From NCBI RefSeq assembly GCF_018403225.1, contig NZ_BOSG01000001.1, forward strand, positions 2,108,001 through 2,172,000: a stretch of DNA of 64,000 bases, read 5' to 3'. The notes under the pieces were generated by a model. That model was not told the origin of the DNA. It searched no databases and saw nothing but the letters and a program-made list of their open reading frames with translations. This DNA comes from Paenibacillus sp. J23TS9 (lineage in GTDB: Bacteria; Bacillota; Bacilli; Paenibacillales; Paenibacillaceae). This document shows positions 9,674 through 18,447 of the stretch, piece by piece (within the stretch, counting starts at the first letter, position 1; every line of letters begins with the position of its first letter). The position numbers were made by a program, and so were the translations under genes.

Positions 9674-9699
9674 ACGGTATATATTTTCATATGATTCAT
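9664..9699 (-). CDS. Possible 11-residue leader peptide coupled to the YitT-like gene
   Basis: ATG at 9699 follows GGAGGGAAGG by 2-3 bases and encodes MNHMKIYTVCQ. The stop TGA (9664-9666) overlaps the ATG at 9667 of the membrane-protein gene as ATGA. This is what would be expected if translation of the leader delivers ribosomes to the main gene. It may instead be chance: the spacing from ribosome site to leader ATG is tight. Confidence 0.35.
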   Translation of the reverse strand: MNHMKIYTVCQ

Positions 9700-9748
9700 A
9701 ACCTTCCCTCCTTCTGATTTCTGAATGGAAGTATCATGAGTAAAATAA

Positions 9749-10969
9749 TCAAAGCATCTCTTCTTTGTGTACGCGCCCGTCTTTAAATTTGAATACCCTA
9801 TTCAACAGCGTGTATATCGACTTGGATTGCTTTGTCAGAAGCGGCCCGAGAATGGCCAAAATCAGCACGTAGACCGCCGAGAAAGGTTGGAGAATATCCA
9901 GCAAACCACCATCCTTCCCCAAATTGGCCATAATAATGGAAAACTCCCCTCTCGACACAATCGTAAGTCCTATATTCGCAGAAGCTTTCGGAGACAAAGA
10001 TGCCGTCCGTCCGGCAAGCATACCTGCGCTAAAATTTCCGATCAAGGTTACGATAACCGCTGCCAACGCCAGCCAAATTGCACTGCCGCCAAGTGACATG
10101 GGATCAATGGATAAACCGAAACTGAAGAAAAAGACGGCTCCAAAGAAATCACGAAACGGCATGATCAAATGTTCGATCCGTTTGGCATGCTCTGTCTCCG
10201 CCAGCACCAGTCCGACTAGCAGCGCGCCAATCGCTTCAGCGACATGGATCGTCTCAGAGAATCCGGCAATCAGAAATAATGAACCGAAAATAACTAGTGC
10301 AAACAGCTCATTGGATCTGATGCGCAGCCATTTGTTCAGCAAAGGAACAGCTTTCCGTCCGATAATAATGACTGCCAGCATGAATCCGAGTGACACGAGC
10401 GCCGATAACAGCACACCGCCGATCGAACTAGAATCGCTCAGCACAAAGCCGGACAGAATGGATATATAAACGGCGAGGAAGACATCCTCGAACATGATAA
10501 TTCCGAGTATCATTTCGGTCTCTGGGTTCGCCGTCCGTTTCAAATCCACCAGAACCTTTGCCACAATTGCGCTTGAGGAAATGGTTGTAATGCCCGCAAT
10601 GATCAATGCTTCCGCAACCGGAAAGCCGTTGAGAAATCCGAGCAGCAGACCGAGCGTAAAATTAATCCCTATATAGATCGACCCGCCTACTGCAATATTT
10701 CGTCCTGACTTGATCAGCCTTCCTACTGAGAATTCCAGCCCCAGATAGAACAGCAGGAACAAGACGCCAATTCTGCCCATAAAGTCGATGAATGGGGCAC
10801 TGTCGATAAACCGGAAATCAAAATGCCATAGCTCCATCGCATGCGGCCCTACAGCCATCCCGATTAATATATAAAATGGTATCACCGAGAACCGAAGCTT
10901 CGCCGAGATCAGTCCTCCCAGTGCAATGAGTCCAAGCGCCAATCCAATTTCAAATACCAGATGCTCCAT
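9749..10969 (-). CDS. khtU: CPA2-type K+(cation)/H+ antiporter
   Basis: 406 residues with about twelve membrane segments of the KefB/CPA2 fold. Signatures include GLEFSVGRLIKSGRNIAVGG, SSSAIVAKVLVDL and the unwound-helix region FSFGLSIDP. It lacks the RCK domain of KefC. That function is supplied by the separate RCK_C protein encoded just upstream (4-base gap), exactly as in B. subtilis KhtT/KhtU, where KhtU is also 406 residues. It exports K+ in exchange for protons, important at high pH, high K+ or electrophile stress. The assignment rests on gene pairing and length. Confidence 0.85.
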   Translation of the reverse strand: MEHLVFEIGLALGLIALGGLISAKLRFSVIPFYILIGMAVGPHAMELWHFDFRFIDSAPFIDFMGRIGVLFLLFYLGLEFSVGRLIKSGRNIAVGGSIYIGINFTLGLLLGFLNGFPVAEALIIAGITTISSSAIVAKVLVDLKRTANPETEMILGIIMFEDVFLAVYISILSGFVLSDSSSIGGVLLSALVSLGFMLAVIIIGRKAVPLLNKWLRIRSNELFALVIFGSLFLIAGFSETIHVAEAIGALLVGLVLAETEHAKRIEHLIMPFRDFFGAVFFFSFGLSIDPMSLGGSAIWLALAAVIVTLIGNFSAGMLAGRTASLSPKASANIGLTIVSRGEFSIIMANLGKDGGLLDILQPFSAVYVLILAILGPLLTKQSKSIYTLLNRVFKFKDGRVHKEEML

Positions 10970-10973
10970 CCTT

Positions 10974-11468
10974 TCACCCGCTTCCGTTCATTAAAATTTG
11001 TTTGAAACGTTTTTGCTGATCCCTCTCGCCCACTGCCACAACCGTCGCTTCCGCGTTCAAAATGCAGTCAGAGCCGGGGTTTACTTGTTTTCCATTCTTT
11101 TTATCCATAAGCGCAATAACCGATGCTCCTGAATTTTGGCGGATATTGAGCTCGCCGATGGACTTTCCTATGCATGCGAAGTGCGGATCAATCCTATACC
11201 ATTCAATCGTAAGTTCGTCAAAAGCCATCTCCACACTTTCCAGCTGCTTCGGCTTATAGACCATCCCCCCGACAAGCGCTGCAAGCTGCCTTGCTTCCTG
11301 ATCCTCCAATGTCACCATGGATATGCTTTGCTCATCATCTTCATGGGAAAAATGATAGAACTCCCGTCTACCGTCATCATGTATGACAATAACAATCCGG
11401 TCGCCACTGGCTGCATCAATCTGATATTTCATACCGATCCCAGGTAAAATAGATTCACGAATGTTCAT
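10974..11468 (-). CDS. khtT: RCK_C (TrkA-C) regulatory subunit of the K+ efflux system
   Basis: 164 residues from the ATG at 11468, which has AGGAGG 9 bases upstream; longer upstream extensions lack a ribosome site. The C-terminal half is a TrkA-C/RCK_C fold (IGKSIGELNIRQNSGASVIALM ... GSDCILNAEATVVAVG). In B. subtilis the homologous KhtT (165 residues) binds c-di-AMP and gates KhtU. The pairing here and the matching length support the same role. Cytoplasmic, at the membrane face. No khtS was found upstream. Confidence 0.85.
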   Translation of the reverse strand: MNIRESILPGIGMKYQIDAASGDRIVIVIHDDGRREFYHFSHEDDEQSISMVTLEDQEARQLAALVGGMVYKPKQLESVEMAFDELTIEWYRIDPHFACIGKSIGELNIRQNSGASVIALMDKKNGKQVNPGSDCILNAEATVVAVGERDQQKRFKQILMNGSG

Positions 11469-11636
11469 GAAAAATAGCCTCCTGAATGTTTCAATTTTTA
11501 TATTAGTGAATTTAATCACATATGGATGGGTTGTTGTAATCATGCTGTTGAGATTATTTTTTTGGATTTAAATAAGCATTTTTGGGTATGAGAAATAAAC
11601 CATTCCTACAATGGGAATCGTTTTCTGAAGGGCGGA

Positions 11637-11990
11637 TTAAACTAAATAACTCGAGGTGAATTTGATCGGCAAAAGAAGCAGATATTTTTTACGGATGAGT
11701 ATGATAGGAATAAACGGTAACCGGGGTTTAGGCAGGCGCAGCAACAGCAGTAGCGGCATCACGAAGAGAAGCGGCAGCGCCGAAGCCAGCATGATCAGTC
11801 TTTGCAGAAAAGACGGGGTTTTACGAGCGAGCGGTTTACTTTGCGGGTCCATCCGGCTGTGCACCGTCTCGGTTTCACTGCTGTAGGGAGAGGCTACTTC
11901 CTCTTCAAAGGAAATGGGAAAGGATAACATCTGGATACATCCGAGCACAACAATAAGCAGCATACGCAATCTTTTTGTCAGTGTCGTCAT
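11637..11990 (-). CDS. Small hypothetical membrane protein
   Basis: 117 residues, not recognised. GGGAGGG sits 5 bases before the ATG. A first hydrophobic segment (residues 8-26, signal-anchor-like) precedes a polar stretch (about 27-60). A second, very leucine- and proline-rich hydrophobic segment (about 62-85) and a basic LIRKKY stretch follow. It lies between khtT and the cysI terminator, and no homologue is proposed. The unusual Leu/Pro composition leaves some doubt that it is coding; the clear ribosome site argues for it. Confidence 0.45.
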   Translation of the reverse strand: MTTLTKRLRMLLIVVLGCIQMLSFPISFEEEVASPYSSETETVHSRMDPQSKPLARKTPSFLQRLIMLASALPLLFVMPLLLLLRLPKPRLPFIPIILIRKKYLLLLPIKFTSSYLV

Positions 11991-12079
11991 CCCATCCCTC
12001 CCTCTTGTGAAAATTTCATATATATTGATTTTAACATAAATAGCATAACGGTTTCAAACTGTTTAGTGCATATGAAAAT

Positions 12080-12103
12080 AAAAACAACCCTGATCTCAGG
12101 GTT
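12080..12103 (-). terminator. Terminator of the cysJI operon
   Basis: AACCCTGA / TCAGGGTT with a 2-base loop, followed on the minus strand by a T-run, 30-50 bases after the cysI stop. Confidence 0.8.
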
Positions 12104-12131
12104 ATTTTTATTTATGAGATTTCACTTCAAT

Positions 12132-13856
12132 TTAAGCGTGGAATTCCTGTCCGTCCCGAACCTCCTGCACGTAGCCTGCCCGGATGACGAAATCACCAAA
12201 ATGCTCGCCCGTCTCCCGTTCAGTACCATATCGTGCAATGATGGGCCCAAGAGAATCCAATATCTCGGCTTCACCAATATTTTCTTTGAACAGTCTATTC
12301 AGCCGGTTGCCTGCAAATCCCCCGCCCAAATACATGTTATACTTGCCCGGCGCTTTACCGATAAACGCAAGCTCAGCCAGCATAGGACGGGCGCAGCCGT
12401 TCGGACAGCCTGTCATACGGATGACGATGTCCTTCTCTTGCAGCCCTGCTTTTTCGAGCATCGGCTCGATTTTATCCAGCAGAGAAGGCAAATAACGTTC
12501 CGACTCAGCCATGGCAAGTCCGCAGGTTGGAAGGGACACACACGCCATCGAATTACGTCTTAAGGAAGAATAATGTGCTCCATCGGTCAAATGATATTGT
12601 TCAATCAGGGATTCGATCTTTTTCTTTTTCTGCGGGCTGATATTGGCGATGATCAGGTTCTGGTTAGGCGTCAAGCGGAAGTCACCCGTATGTTCTTTCG
12701 CAATTTCACGAAGCCCAGTCATCAGCTCATATCCCTCTTCGTCCTTCACACGGCCGCTTTGGATAAACAAAGTAAAATGCCACTTTCCATTGCTGCCCTT
12801 CACCCAGCCGTAACGGTCACCATTATCATGGAATTGGAAAGGTCTGGGTTCTTCAAGTTTCCACCCGAGACGCAGGGTAAGCTCATCGGTGAACCAGCCG
12901 ATTCCACGGTCATCGATCGTGTATTTAAAGCGGGCATGCTTGCGGACAGCACGGTCCCCGTAATCACGCTGAATCGTAACGGTTTTCTCGGCAACATCAA
13001 TCATCTGCTCCGGTGTACAAAAACCGATTACTTTTGAAACCTGAGGATAGGTTTTCGGATCTCCGTGTGTCATCCCCATTCCGCCTCCGACGGAAACATT
13101 GAATCCTGCCAGACGTCCATTTTCCACGATCGCGATGAAGCCGAGATCTTGGGAATACACATCAACATCATTGGAGGGGGGAACGGCAATACCGATTTTA
13201 AATTTGCGGGGCAGGTAGACGCGACCGTAGATCGGTTCCTGCTCTTCCCCGTCATTTTCACTTGATGCTACCTTTTCCCCATCCAGCCAAATCTCATGAT
13301 AAGCCGTAGTCTTGGGGTCGAGATGTTCACTCACACGGCAAGCCCAATCATACACCTCGGTATGAATTTCCGATTGATGCGGGTTGGGATTACACATGAC
13401 ATTACGGTTCACGTCTCCGCAGGCGGCGAGCGTAGTTAACAAAGCTTCATTTACTTCACGGATCGTATTTTTGAGATTCCATTTGAGTACACCATGCAGT
13501 TGGAAAGATTGCCGTGTCGTCAATCGGATTGTACCATTGGCATAATGATGGGCTATACGGTCCATCATCAGCCATTGCTCCGGCGTAACCACACCTCCGG
13601 ATGCACGGACTCTGAGCATAAACTGGTAAGCAGGCTCCAGCTTTTGTTTTTGACGCTCATTGCGCAGATCACGGTCATCCTGCATATAGCTGCCATGATG
13701 CTTCATCAGGCGGTTATCATCTTCCGGAATCGAGCCGGTTATTGGATCTTTTAATGTATCCGTCAGGCTTCCGCGCAAATAATTGCTTCGGATCTTTATC
13801 TCCTCAACATCGCTATGCGGGGCACTGTTTTTCGACAACAGATTATTCTCAGACAT
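12132..13856 (-). CDS. cysI: Sulfite reductase (NADPH) hemoprotein beta subunit
   Basis: 574 residues. It reduces sulfite to sulfide by six electrons using siroheme coupled to a 4Fe-4S cluster. The four cluster cysteines are in place: [16 protein letters not shown] and [12 protein letters not shown], the two hallmark motifs near the C-terminus. Both nitrite/sulfite reductase ferredoxin-like half-domains are present. GAGGAG lies before the ATG. It follows cysJ after about 40 bases, the same order as B. subtilis cysJI. Part of assimilatory sulfate reduction in the cytoplasm; no other cys gene is in this window. Confidence 0.96.
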   Translation of the reverse strand: MSENNLLSKNSAPHSDVEEIKIRSNYLRGSLTDTLKDPITGSIPEDDNRLMKHHGSYMQDDRDLRNERQKQKLEPAYQFMLRVRASGGVVTPEQWLMMDRIAHHYANGTIRLTTRQSFQLHGVLKWNLKNTIREVNEALLTTLAACGDVNRNVMCNPNPHQSEIHTEVYDWACRVSEHLDPKTTAYHEIWLDGEKVASSENDGEEQEPIYGRVYLPRKFKIGIAVPPSNDVDVYSQDLGFIAIVENGRLAGFNVSVGGGMGMTHGDPKTYPQVSKVIGFCTPEQMIDVAEKTVTIQRDYGDRAVRKHARFKYTIDDRGIGWFTDELTLRLGWKLEEPRPFQFHDNGDRYGWVKGSNGKWHFTLFIQSGRVKDEEGYELMTGLREIAKEHTGDFRLTPNQNLIIANISPQKKKKIESLIEQYHLTDGAHYSSLRRNSMACVSLPTCGLAMAESERYLPSLLDKIEPMLEKAGLQEKDIVIRMTGCPNGCARPMLAELAFIGKAPGKYNMYLGGGFAGNRLNRLFKENIGEAEILDSLGPIIARYGTERETGEHFGDFVIRAGYVQEVRDGQEFHA

Positions 13857-13895
13857 TTCGTACTTCTCCTCTCGCTACCTAAGGATTCCGCAGGC

Positions 13896-15719
13896 TCAAT
13901 AAACATCCCGCTGATAACGCTTCTCCTGCTGCATTTGAAGTAAATACTCCGTCGCTGCTTCCGGACTCAAGCCGCCCTCCTGCTCAAGAATGGCTGCAAG
14001 TGTGGCATGAACGTCATGGGCCATTTTCTTCTCATCGCCGCATACGTAGACACAAGCACCTTCCTGAAGCCATTCATAGAGCTCACGGCTCTGTTCAAGC
14101 ATCCGGTGCTGCACATATACTTTTTTGTCCGTATCTCTGGAGAATGCGACATCCATGCGGGAGAGTACCCCATCTTTAAGCCAGCGCTGCCACTCGGTCT
14201 GATACAGGAAATCCGTAGAGAAATGCTGGTCACCATAGAAAAGCCATGTTTTCCCTTCGGCTCCGCTCTCTTCTCTATCACCCAAAAAAGCTCTGAACGG
14301 TGCAACACCTGTGCCTGGTCCGATCATGATAATCGGTGTGTCCGGGTTAACCGGAAGCTTGAAGTTTGGATTATGCTGTATGTACACCGGCAGGGAGTCA
14401 CCCGATTGCAGTCTCTCTGCCAGCTGTACGGAGCAAACGCCATAACGGTCTCTTCCATAGGCATCGTAACGTACTGAACGAACAGTGACATGGACTTCAT
14501 CCGGAAAAGCCTTCGAGCTGCTGGCGATGGAGTACAGCCGGGCTGGAAGCTTACGCAGAATATCGGCAAAACTTTGTGCTGGTATGCCTTTCAGCGAATA
14601 GTCCTGCACAAGATCGAGCAGATCTCTTTCTTCGATATATCCTCTGAGCTCCTGCTCATGTCCGGCTTCGAGAAGCTCATTGAGCTGCGGGTTAGAAGAT
14701 ATTTCGGCAGCCTTCAAGAGAAGCGGCTTGGTCAGAACGGAAATTTCATAATGCTTCAGAAGCGCTTCCCTGAGCAGCAACATATCTCCATGCTTATTAA
14801 CCGTAATGGACTCATCCGGATTCCAATCCATCGCACTGATCAGATCATCCACCAAATTCGGGTGGTTCTCAGGATAGATCCCCAGGCTGTCACCCGGTTC
14901 ATATTGCAATCCTGAGCCTTCCAATGATATTTCAACATGACGGGTTTCACGATCGGAGCCGCGTCCGTTCAAATTCAAATTCTCCAAAATTTCCGCTTGA
15001 AAAGGATTGGTTCTTGAATAATCGGATTCTCCTTCACTTGGAGAAATGACTGCAGCCTGGGAACCGGAATTGCCCGCGGAATTCCCTTCATTAAGTGCTT
15101 GCAGCACGCTGTTCATCCACTCGGCAGCCGGTTCATCAAAATCCACATCGCAATCCATACGCGGAACGAGCCTTTTGCCACCCAGCTCTTCCAGACGCTT
15201 ATCAAAATCTTTGCCTGTTTGGCAGAAGAATTCATAAGATGTGTCACCCAGTGCCAATACGGAGAAAGACATCCCCTCCAGCTGGGGAGCGCGTTTGCCA
15301 TGCAGGAATTCAAAGAAGGAAATGGCATTATCAGGTGGTTCACCTTCACCATGCGTACTCACAAGAATCAGAAGATTTTGAACCTTTTTCAGGCTGTTAG
15401 GCTTAAAATCACTCATTGAGGAAACCGTAACCTGTGCTCCCTGATCCATCAGTTTTTTGGATATCTTCTTGGCGAGCCCGCTGCAGTTACCTGTCTGCGA
15501 ACCAAAAAGAATGGTTACTTCCCTGGATCCAGTGGCTTCTGATACAGCAGCATTCCCTGCGTTTGCCTGTACCGGTATTGCCGTTCCTGCAGAACTGTGC
15601 AGAGCAGCCAAGTATCCGCTGAGCCAGCTTGCTTGCACTCCGGTAAGTGTCGGCAGCAGACGATTCAACACTTCTGCCTGCTCTTGATTAAAAGGACTGT
15701 TTGTTACTTGAAGCTCCAA
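13896..15719 (-). CDS. cysJ: Sulfite reductase (NADPH) flavoprotein alpha subunit
   Basis: 607 residues. N-terminal flavodoxin-like FMN domain (ILFGSQTGNCSGLAKKI, about residues 70-90), then the FAD domain (RLYSIASSS) and the NADPH-binding FNR domain (GPGTGVAPFRAFLGDRE, CGDEKKMAHDV). It passes electrons from NADPH to CysI. I prefer the TTG start at 15719, with GAGGTGG about 6 bases upstream. It gives a beginning LELQVTNSPFNQEQAE that I recall as closely like the B. subtilis protein's. A GTG 15 bases upstream has no ribosome site. Confidence 0.94.
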   Translation of the reverse strand: MELQVTNSPFNQEQAEVLNRLLPTLTGVQASWLSGYLAALHSSAGTAIPVQANAGNAAVSEATGSREVTILFGSQTGNCSGLAKKISKKLMDQGAQVTVSSMSDFKPNSLKKVQNLLILVSTHGEGEPPDNAISFFEFLHGKRAPQLEGMSFSVLALGDTSYEFFCQTGKDFDKRLEELGGKRLVPRMDCDVDFDEPAAEWMNSVLQALNEGNSAGNSGSQAAVISPSEGESDYSRTNPFQAEILENLNLNGRGSDRETRHVEISLEGSGLQYEPGDSLGIYPENHPNLVDDLISAMDWNPDESITVNKHGDMLLLREALLKHYEISVLTKPLLLKAAEISSNPQLNELLEAGHEQELRGYIEERDLLDLVQDYSLKGIPAQSFADILRKLPARLYSIASSSKAFPDEVHVTVRSVRYDAYGRDRYGVCSVQLAERLQSGDSLPVYIQHNPNFKLPVNPDTPIIMIGPGTGVAPFRAFLGDREESGAEGKTWLFYGDQHFSTDFLYQTEWQRWLKDGVLSRMDVAFSRDTDKKVYVQHRMLEQSRELYEWLQEGACVYVCGDEKKMAHDVHATLAAILEQEGGLSPEAATEYLLQMQQEKRYQRDVY

Positions 15720-15734
15720 CCCCATCCACCTCAC

Positions 15735-16032
15735 GTTGACATGCTTTTTTTATAATTCCGACTAAAACTATCCACTTAATATTATACTTTCTTGAATCTA
15801 TCACAGCATGCGTATGAGGTCAACGAAGAATTTTCAGCATTTTACCAGAAATTCAGGTCTATGGAATAACAAAAAACCGCGCTACTGCGCGGGTTACCGG
15901 TTGTTTTATTACATTAAAGTGCTATTCCTGTGATGCGTTAGATTCCATTTTAAAAAACTTACCGCAGGCGGCTATCCGGATCCTGAGACATCAACCATTT
16001 TGAAGCTTTTCTTCATTAAAAATAAACATAAC
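15735..16032. other. cysJ upstream region with a second minus-strand terminator
   Basis: About 300 bases without a gene. A TATAAT lies close to the cysJ start without a good -35, as expected for a promoter that needs an activator. Further up is a GC-rich hairpin (CCGCGC tact GCGCGG, 15877-15892) followed on the minus strand by six T. Together with the sodC terminator it brackets about 140 bases holding only a 14-codon frame (MKKSFKMVDVSGSG). No S-box or T-box was seen. Confidence 0.5.
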
Positions 16033-16065
16033 AAAAAAAGCAGCCAAAACCCATGTTTTGACTGC
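16033..16065 (-). terminator. Terminator of sodC
   Basis: Stem GCAGCCAAAAC / GTTTTGACTGC with loop CCAT, followed by seven T on the minus strand, about 25 bases after the sodC stop. Confidence 0.88.
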
Positions 16066-16092
16066 TTCTATCCCATATTCATTAATATCCGT

Positions 16093-16632
16093 TTATCGGA
16101 TCACCGAGCAGGCAATCCGGGCGCCTGAATTACCGGATGGATCTGTAACGTAGTCGTCGGCTTTTTCATGAATCATAAGCGAGGTACCGCCAGATTTCAG
16201 CAATGAATTGGCTGCATCCTTTTGAAGCGTAACTGATTTGCTCTCCAAATCTGCGATTACCGTTCCATCTGCTTTCACATGAATGTTGAGCAGATCACCT
16301 GCATGATAACCCTTCGGATTCTTGAATCCATGCTGTTTGCCTTGCGGGTTAAAATGAGCTCCTGCGGACGTGAAATCCGGTGGATCACATTTGCCGGTTT
16401 CATGGAAGTGAATGCCATGCTCACCCGGAGGCAGGTTCTTTGCTTCGATATGAATTTGGACGGCGTCGGTCTTTTGCGTCAATACTGCAGTGCCCACCTC
16501 AACTCCTTTAGAGTCGATAATGGTTGTTTTTACTTGCTGTTCCTCTGACTTCGCCCATACGGATGGACTCATTGGTGCAGCCCCGAATACCAAAGTGCTG
16601 AGCACGCTCAGGCAGATCGCTTGTTTTTTCAT
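16093..16632 (-). CDS. sodC: Secreted Cu/Zn superoxide dismutase
   Basis: 179 residues with a Sec signal peptide (cleavage likely after SVWA, about residue 27). It dismutates superoxide outside the membrane. All metal ligands expected for the family are visible: Cu His pair in GIHFHE, bridging His in AGAHFNP, Zn ligands in KQHG and YHAGD, and the last Cu His in LMIHEK. The disulfide cysteines (GKC and IAC) and active-site Arg (GARIAC) are also present. In contrast, B. subtilis YojM lacks two Cu ligands. ACAGGAGG precedes the ATG. Single-gene transcript with its own terminator. Confidence 0.93.
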   Translation of the reverse strand: MKKQAICLSVLSTLVFGAAPMSPSVWAKSEEQQVKTTIIDSKGVEVGTAVLTQKTDAVQIHIEAKNLPPGEHGIHFHETGKCDPPDFTSAGAHFNPQGKQHGFKNPKGYHAGDLLNIHVKADGTVIADLESKSVTLQKDAANSLLKSGGTSLMIHEKADDYVTDPSGNSGARIACSVIR

Positions 16633-16740
16633 TATGCTGATTCTTCCTCCTGTAGATGTTTTCGGTTCCTCTACACAGGGTTGCCCTATTTGCGGAAAAA
16701 GATAACATTAAGCATCAGCAAAAATGTTGTTATACCAGAT

Positions 16741-18006
16741 TCACGCCTTTGCGTTCTCTTGCTTGTTCACTTGCTCCTGCGGAAGGATGCGAAACAGCAA
16801 TATGTACAAAGCCGCACTGAGCAGCGTGCATAAAAATATAATTCCGAATACGAAAGTCGGCGCAAGCCAGGAAGATAATAGCACGGTCATCGGAGCCAGA
16901 AAACGTCCCAAGGAATATTGTAGGTTGGATGCCCCCATGTACTGACCTCTGGCATGCACCGGAGCGTATTTGCTGACAAAGCTTTCCGTGACCGGAGAAC
17001 GTGAAATCTCGCCGATCGTCATGATGATGATGAACAGGAACAGCAGCCATACATGGGTCGTCAAGCCGATCAAAAACATCCCAAGACCGAACAATACCGA
17101 GGAAATTATGAACACGTTGCGGTCGCTCGTATGCTCGAACAGCTTCGTAACCGGAAGTACGCCGACGACGAACAAAAGACCGTTAATGCCAAGCATCCAT
17201 CCAAAGATATCCGTGCTGCTGAGCGAATAGGTCCAGTGCGCGAATGCCAGCAGGGATTGTGCCGGTACGTATTCCTTCACATAGGTGGCAAGATACATGT
17301 CCAGCTGCATAAAGGCAATCGTAACCAAAATCCCCGCAGCAATATATATGGCAAAAGCCTTGTCCTTGAAAATGACGCCATAGTTGGTAAATTGCTCTTT
17401 AACAAGTTGGGATATTGTCCCCGGCTTGCTCAGCTCTTGTGGACGATGCGGAAGCGTTTCCCGGATCTTCCACAGAATGATCAGAAAATACAGCAGCGTG
17501 ACGACCGTGCAGGTCCACAGCAGCTCTGGTCGGTGGTGAATGAAAAAAATGGAGCCCAGAGCCGGTCCGAAAACAGCGCCGATATTTCGGCCAGTCACAA
17601 ACGTCGCGAATACGAGTCTGCGATCCTTCTCTGCCGTCACATCCGCTACCATGGCCGAGCTTGCTGGAGAAAAGATAGAGCCGCCGAGTCCGATTCCGAT
17701 ATACGCGAAGTAATCGAGCCAATGATTCGAAGACATAGCGAACAGTCCGAACATCAGGGATTGAATCAGGTAGCCCGCGAGCATGGGTGGGCGCCTGCCG
17801 TAACGGTCGGACAGAAAGCCTCCAAGCAGATTGGCGAAAATGCCGACAAGAGGCGGAACGGCCATGAGCATGCTGGCCACGGATTTCCCGAATACCCCGC
17901 TGAAATACAGTGTCATAAAGGGAAAGTACATCCAGAACAGCATGTTGAACAGTGAATCCCCGATCAGCCTAATTTTGAGATTGAGATCCCATTTCAACCA
18001 GTACAT
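16741..18006 (-). CDS. MFS transporter, 12 membrane segments
   Basis: 421 residues with the MFS fold. The loop 2-3 motif is present (GGFLSDRYGRRPPMLAG, residues about 62-78), a DHA1-like signature typical of drug and metabolite exporters. The extended central loop separates two six-helix halves. AGGAGG sits 11 bases before the ATG. It stands alone, with a 440-base upstream gap carrying a pair of identical palindromes that may be its operator. The substrate cannot be read. Confidence 0.88.
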   Translation of the reverse strand: MYWLKWDLNLKIRLIGDSLFNMLFWMYFPFMTLYFSGVFGKSVASMLMAVPPLVGIFANLLGGFLSDRYGRRPPMLAGYLIQSLMFGLFAMSSNHWLDYFAYIGIGLGGSIFSPASSAMVADVTAEKDRRLVFATFVTGRNIGAVFGPALGSIFFIHHRPELLWTCTVVTLLYFLIILWKIRETLPHRPQELSKPGTISQLVKEQFTNYGVIFKDKAFAIYIAAGILVTIAFMQLDMYLATYVKEYVPAQSLLAFAHWTYSLSSTDIFGWMLGINGLLFVVGVLPVTKLFEHTSDRNVFIISSVLFGLGMFLIGLTTHVWLLFLFIIIMTIGEISRSPVTESFVSKYAPVHARGQYMGASNLQYSLGRFLAPMTVLLSSWLAPTFVFGIIFLCTLLSAALYILLFRILPQEQVNKQENAKA

Positions 18007-18135
18007 GAAAAATAGTCCTCCTGATTAAATTTGCAAACCATCTTTGCAACGCGCGAGATGTTGGGAAAAAAGGAAGGATTTCTAATATACCATATATTTT
18101 CAAATTCACAAGAAATATTTAGCGAAAGTTTACCC

Positions 18136-18173
18136 AAATAAAAAGACCCGGCTCTTTGGATGGAGCCCGGTCT
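18136..18173 (-). terminator. Minus-strand intrinsic terminator
   Basis: AGACCCGGCTC / GAGCCCGGTCT (one mismatch) followed on the minus strand by TTTTTATTT. No clear intact gene lies directly upstream of it. Confidence 0.75.
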
Positions 18174-18309
18174 GCTGCGATATCTTCGGCATGCATTTTC
18201 CCAAAAATGACTTACAGCGTTTTGCTTAGAATTTCTCCAGGCAACCCACCGATTTCGCAAACCGGAACATTTATCACAGCGGATAAACGTAATTTCATCT
18301 ATGATCATT

Positions 18310-18330
18310 TCAGCGCTGATTCAGCGCTGA
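18310..18330. repeat. Two identical 10-bp palindromes one helical turn apart
   Basis: TCAGCGCTGA occurs at 18310-18319 and 18321-18330, each self-complementary, offset by 11 bases. This is a form typical of repressor operators. The nearest downstream gene is the MFS exporter, 300 bases away on the minus strand. Confidence 0.6.
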
Positions 18331-18389
18331 TTCGAAATAACCTTCCACCCGGATTTTTCATGGCGCACATCATCTGATCATTTATCCAT

Positions 18390-18423
18390 AAAAAACAGCC
18401 TGCAAAACCCGATTATCAGGCTG
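18390..18423 (-). terminator. Terminator of the Gfo/AraC/Gfo operon
   Basis: CAGCCTG / CAGGCTG arms with a 14-base loop and a six-T run on the minus strand, 25 bases after the oxidoreductase stop. Confidence 0.75.
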
Positions 18424-18447
18424 CAGACTGTATTTTGCACATACGGA

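Larger units (their letters stand above)
18007..18447. other. Gene-poor stretch with two terminators and a possible gene remnant
   Basis: A minus-strand terminator at 18136-18173 and another at 18390-18423 bracket about 215 bases. In it, a minus-strand frame starting at 18308 begins MIIDEITFIRCDKC, reminiscent of a small zinc-ribbon protein. The frame then runs without sense through the terminator, suggesting a frameshifted remnant. Two identical TCAGCGCTGA palindromes lie just upstream (18310-18330). Confidence 0.4.

Noticed and set aside
17053..17955. Plus-strand 300-codon frame opposite the MFS gene
   Set aside because: The MFS protein on the minus strand has clear membrane segments and motifs and a ribosome site; this frame has none.
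17994..18308. Minus-strand 104-codon frame beginning MIIDEITFIRCDKC
   Set aside because: It runs through a strong terminator and loses protein-like character after 15 residues; treated as a possible remnant, not a gene.
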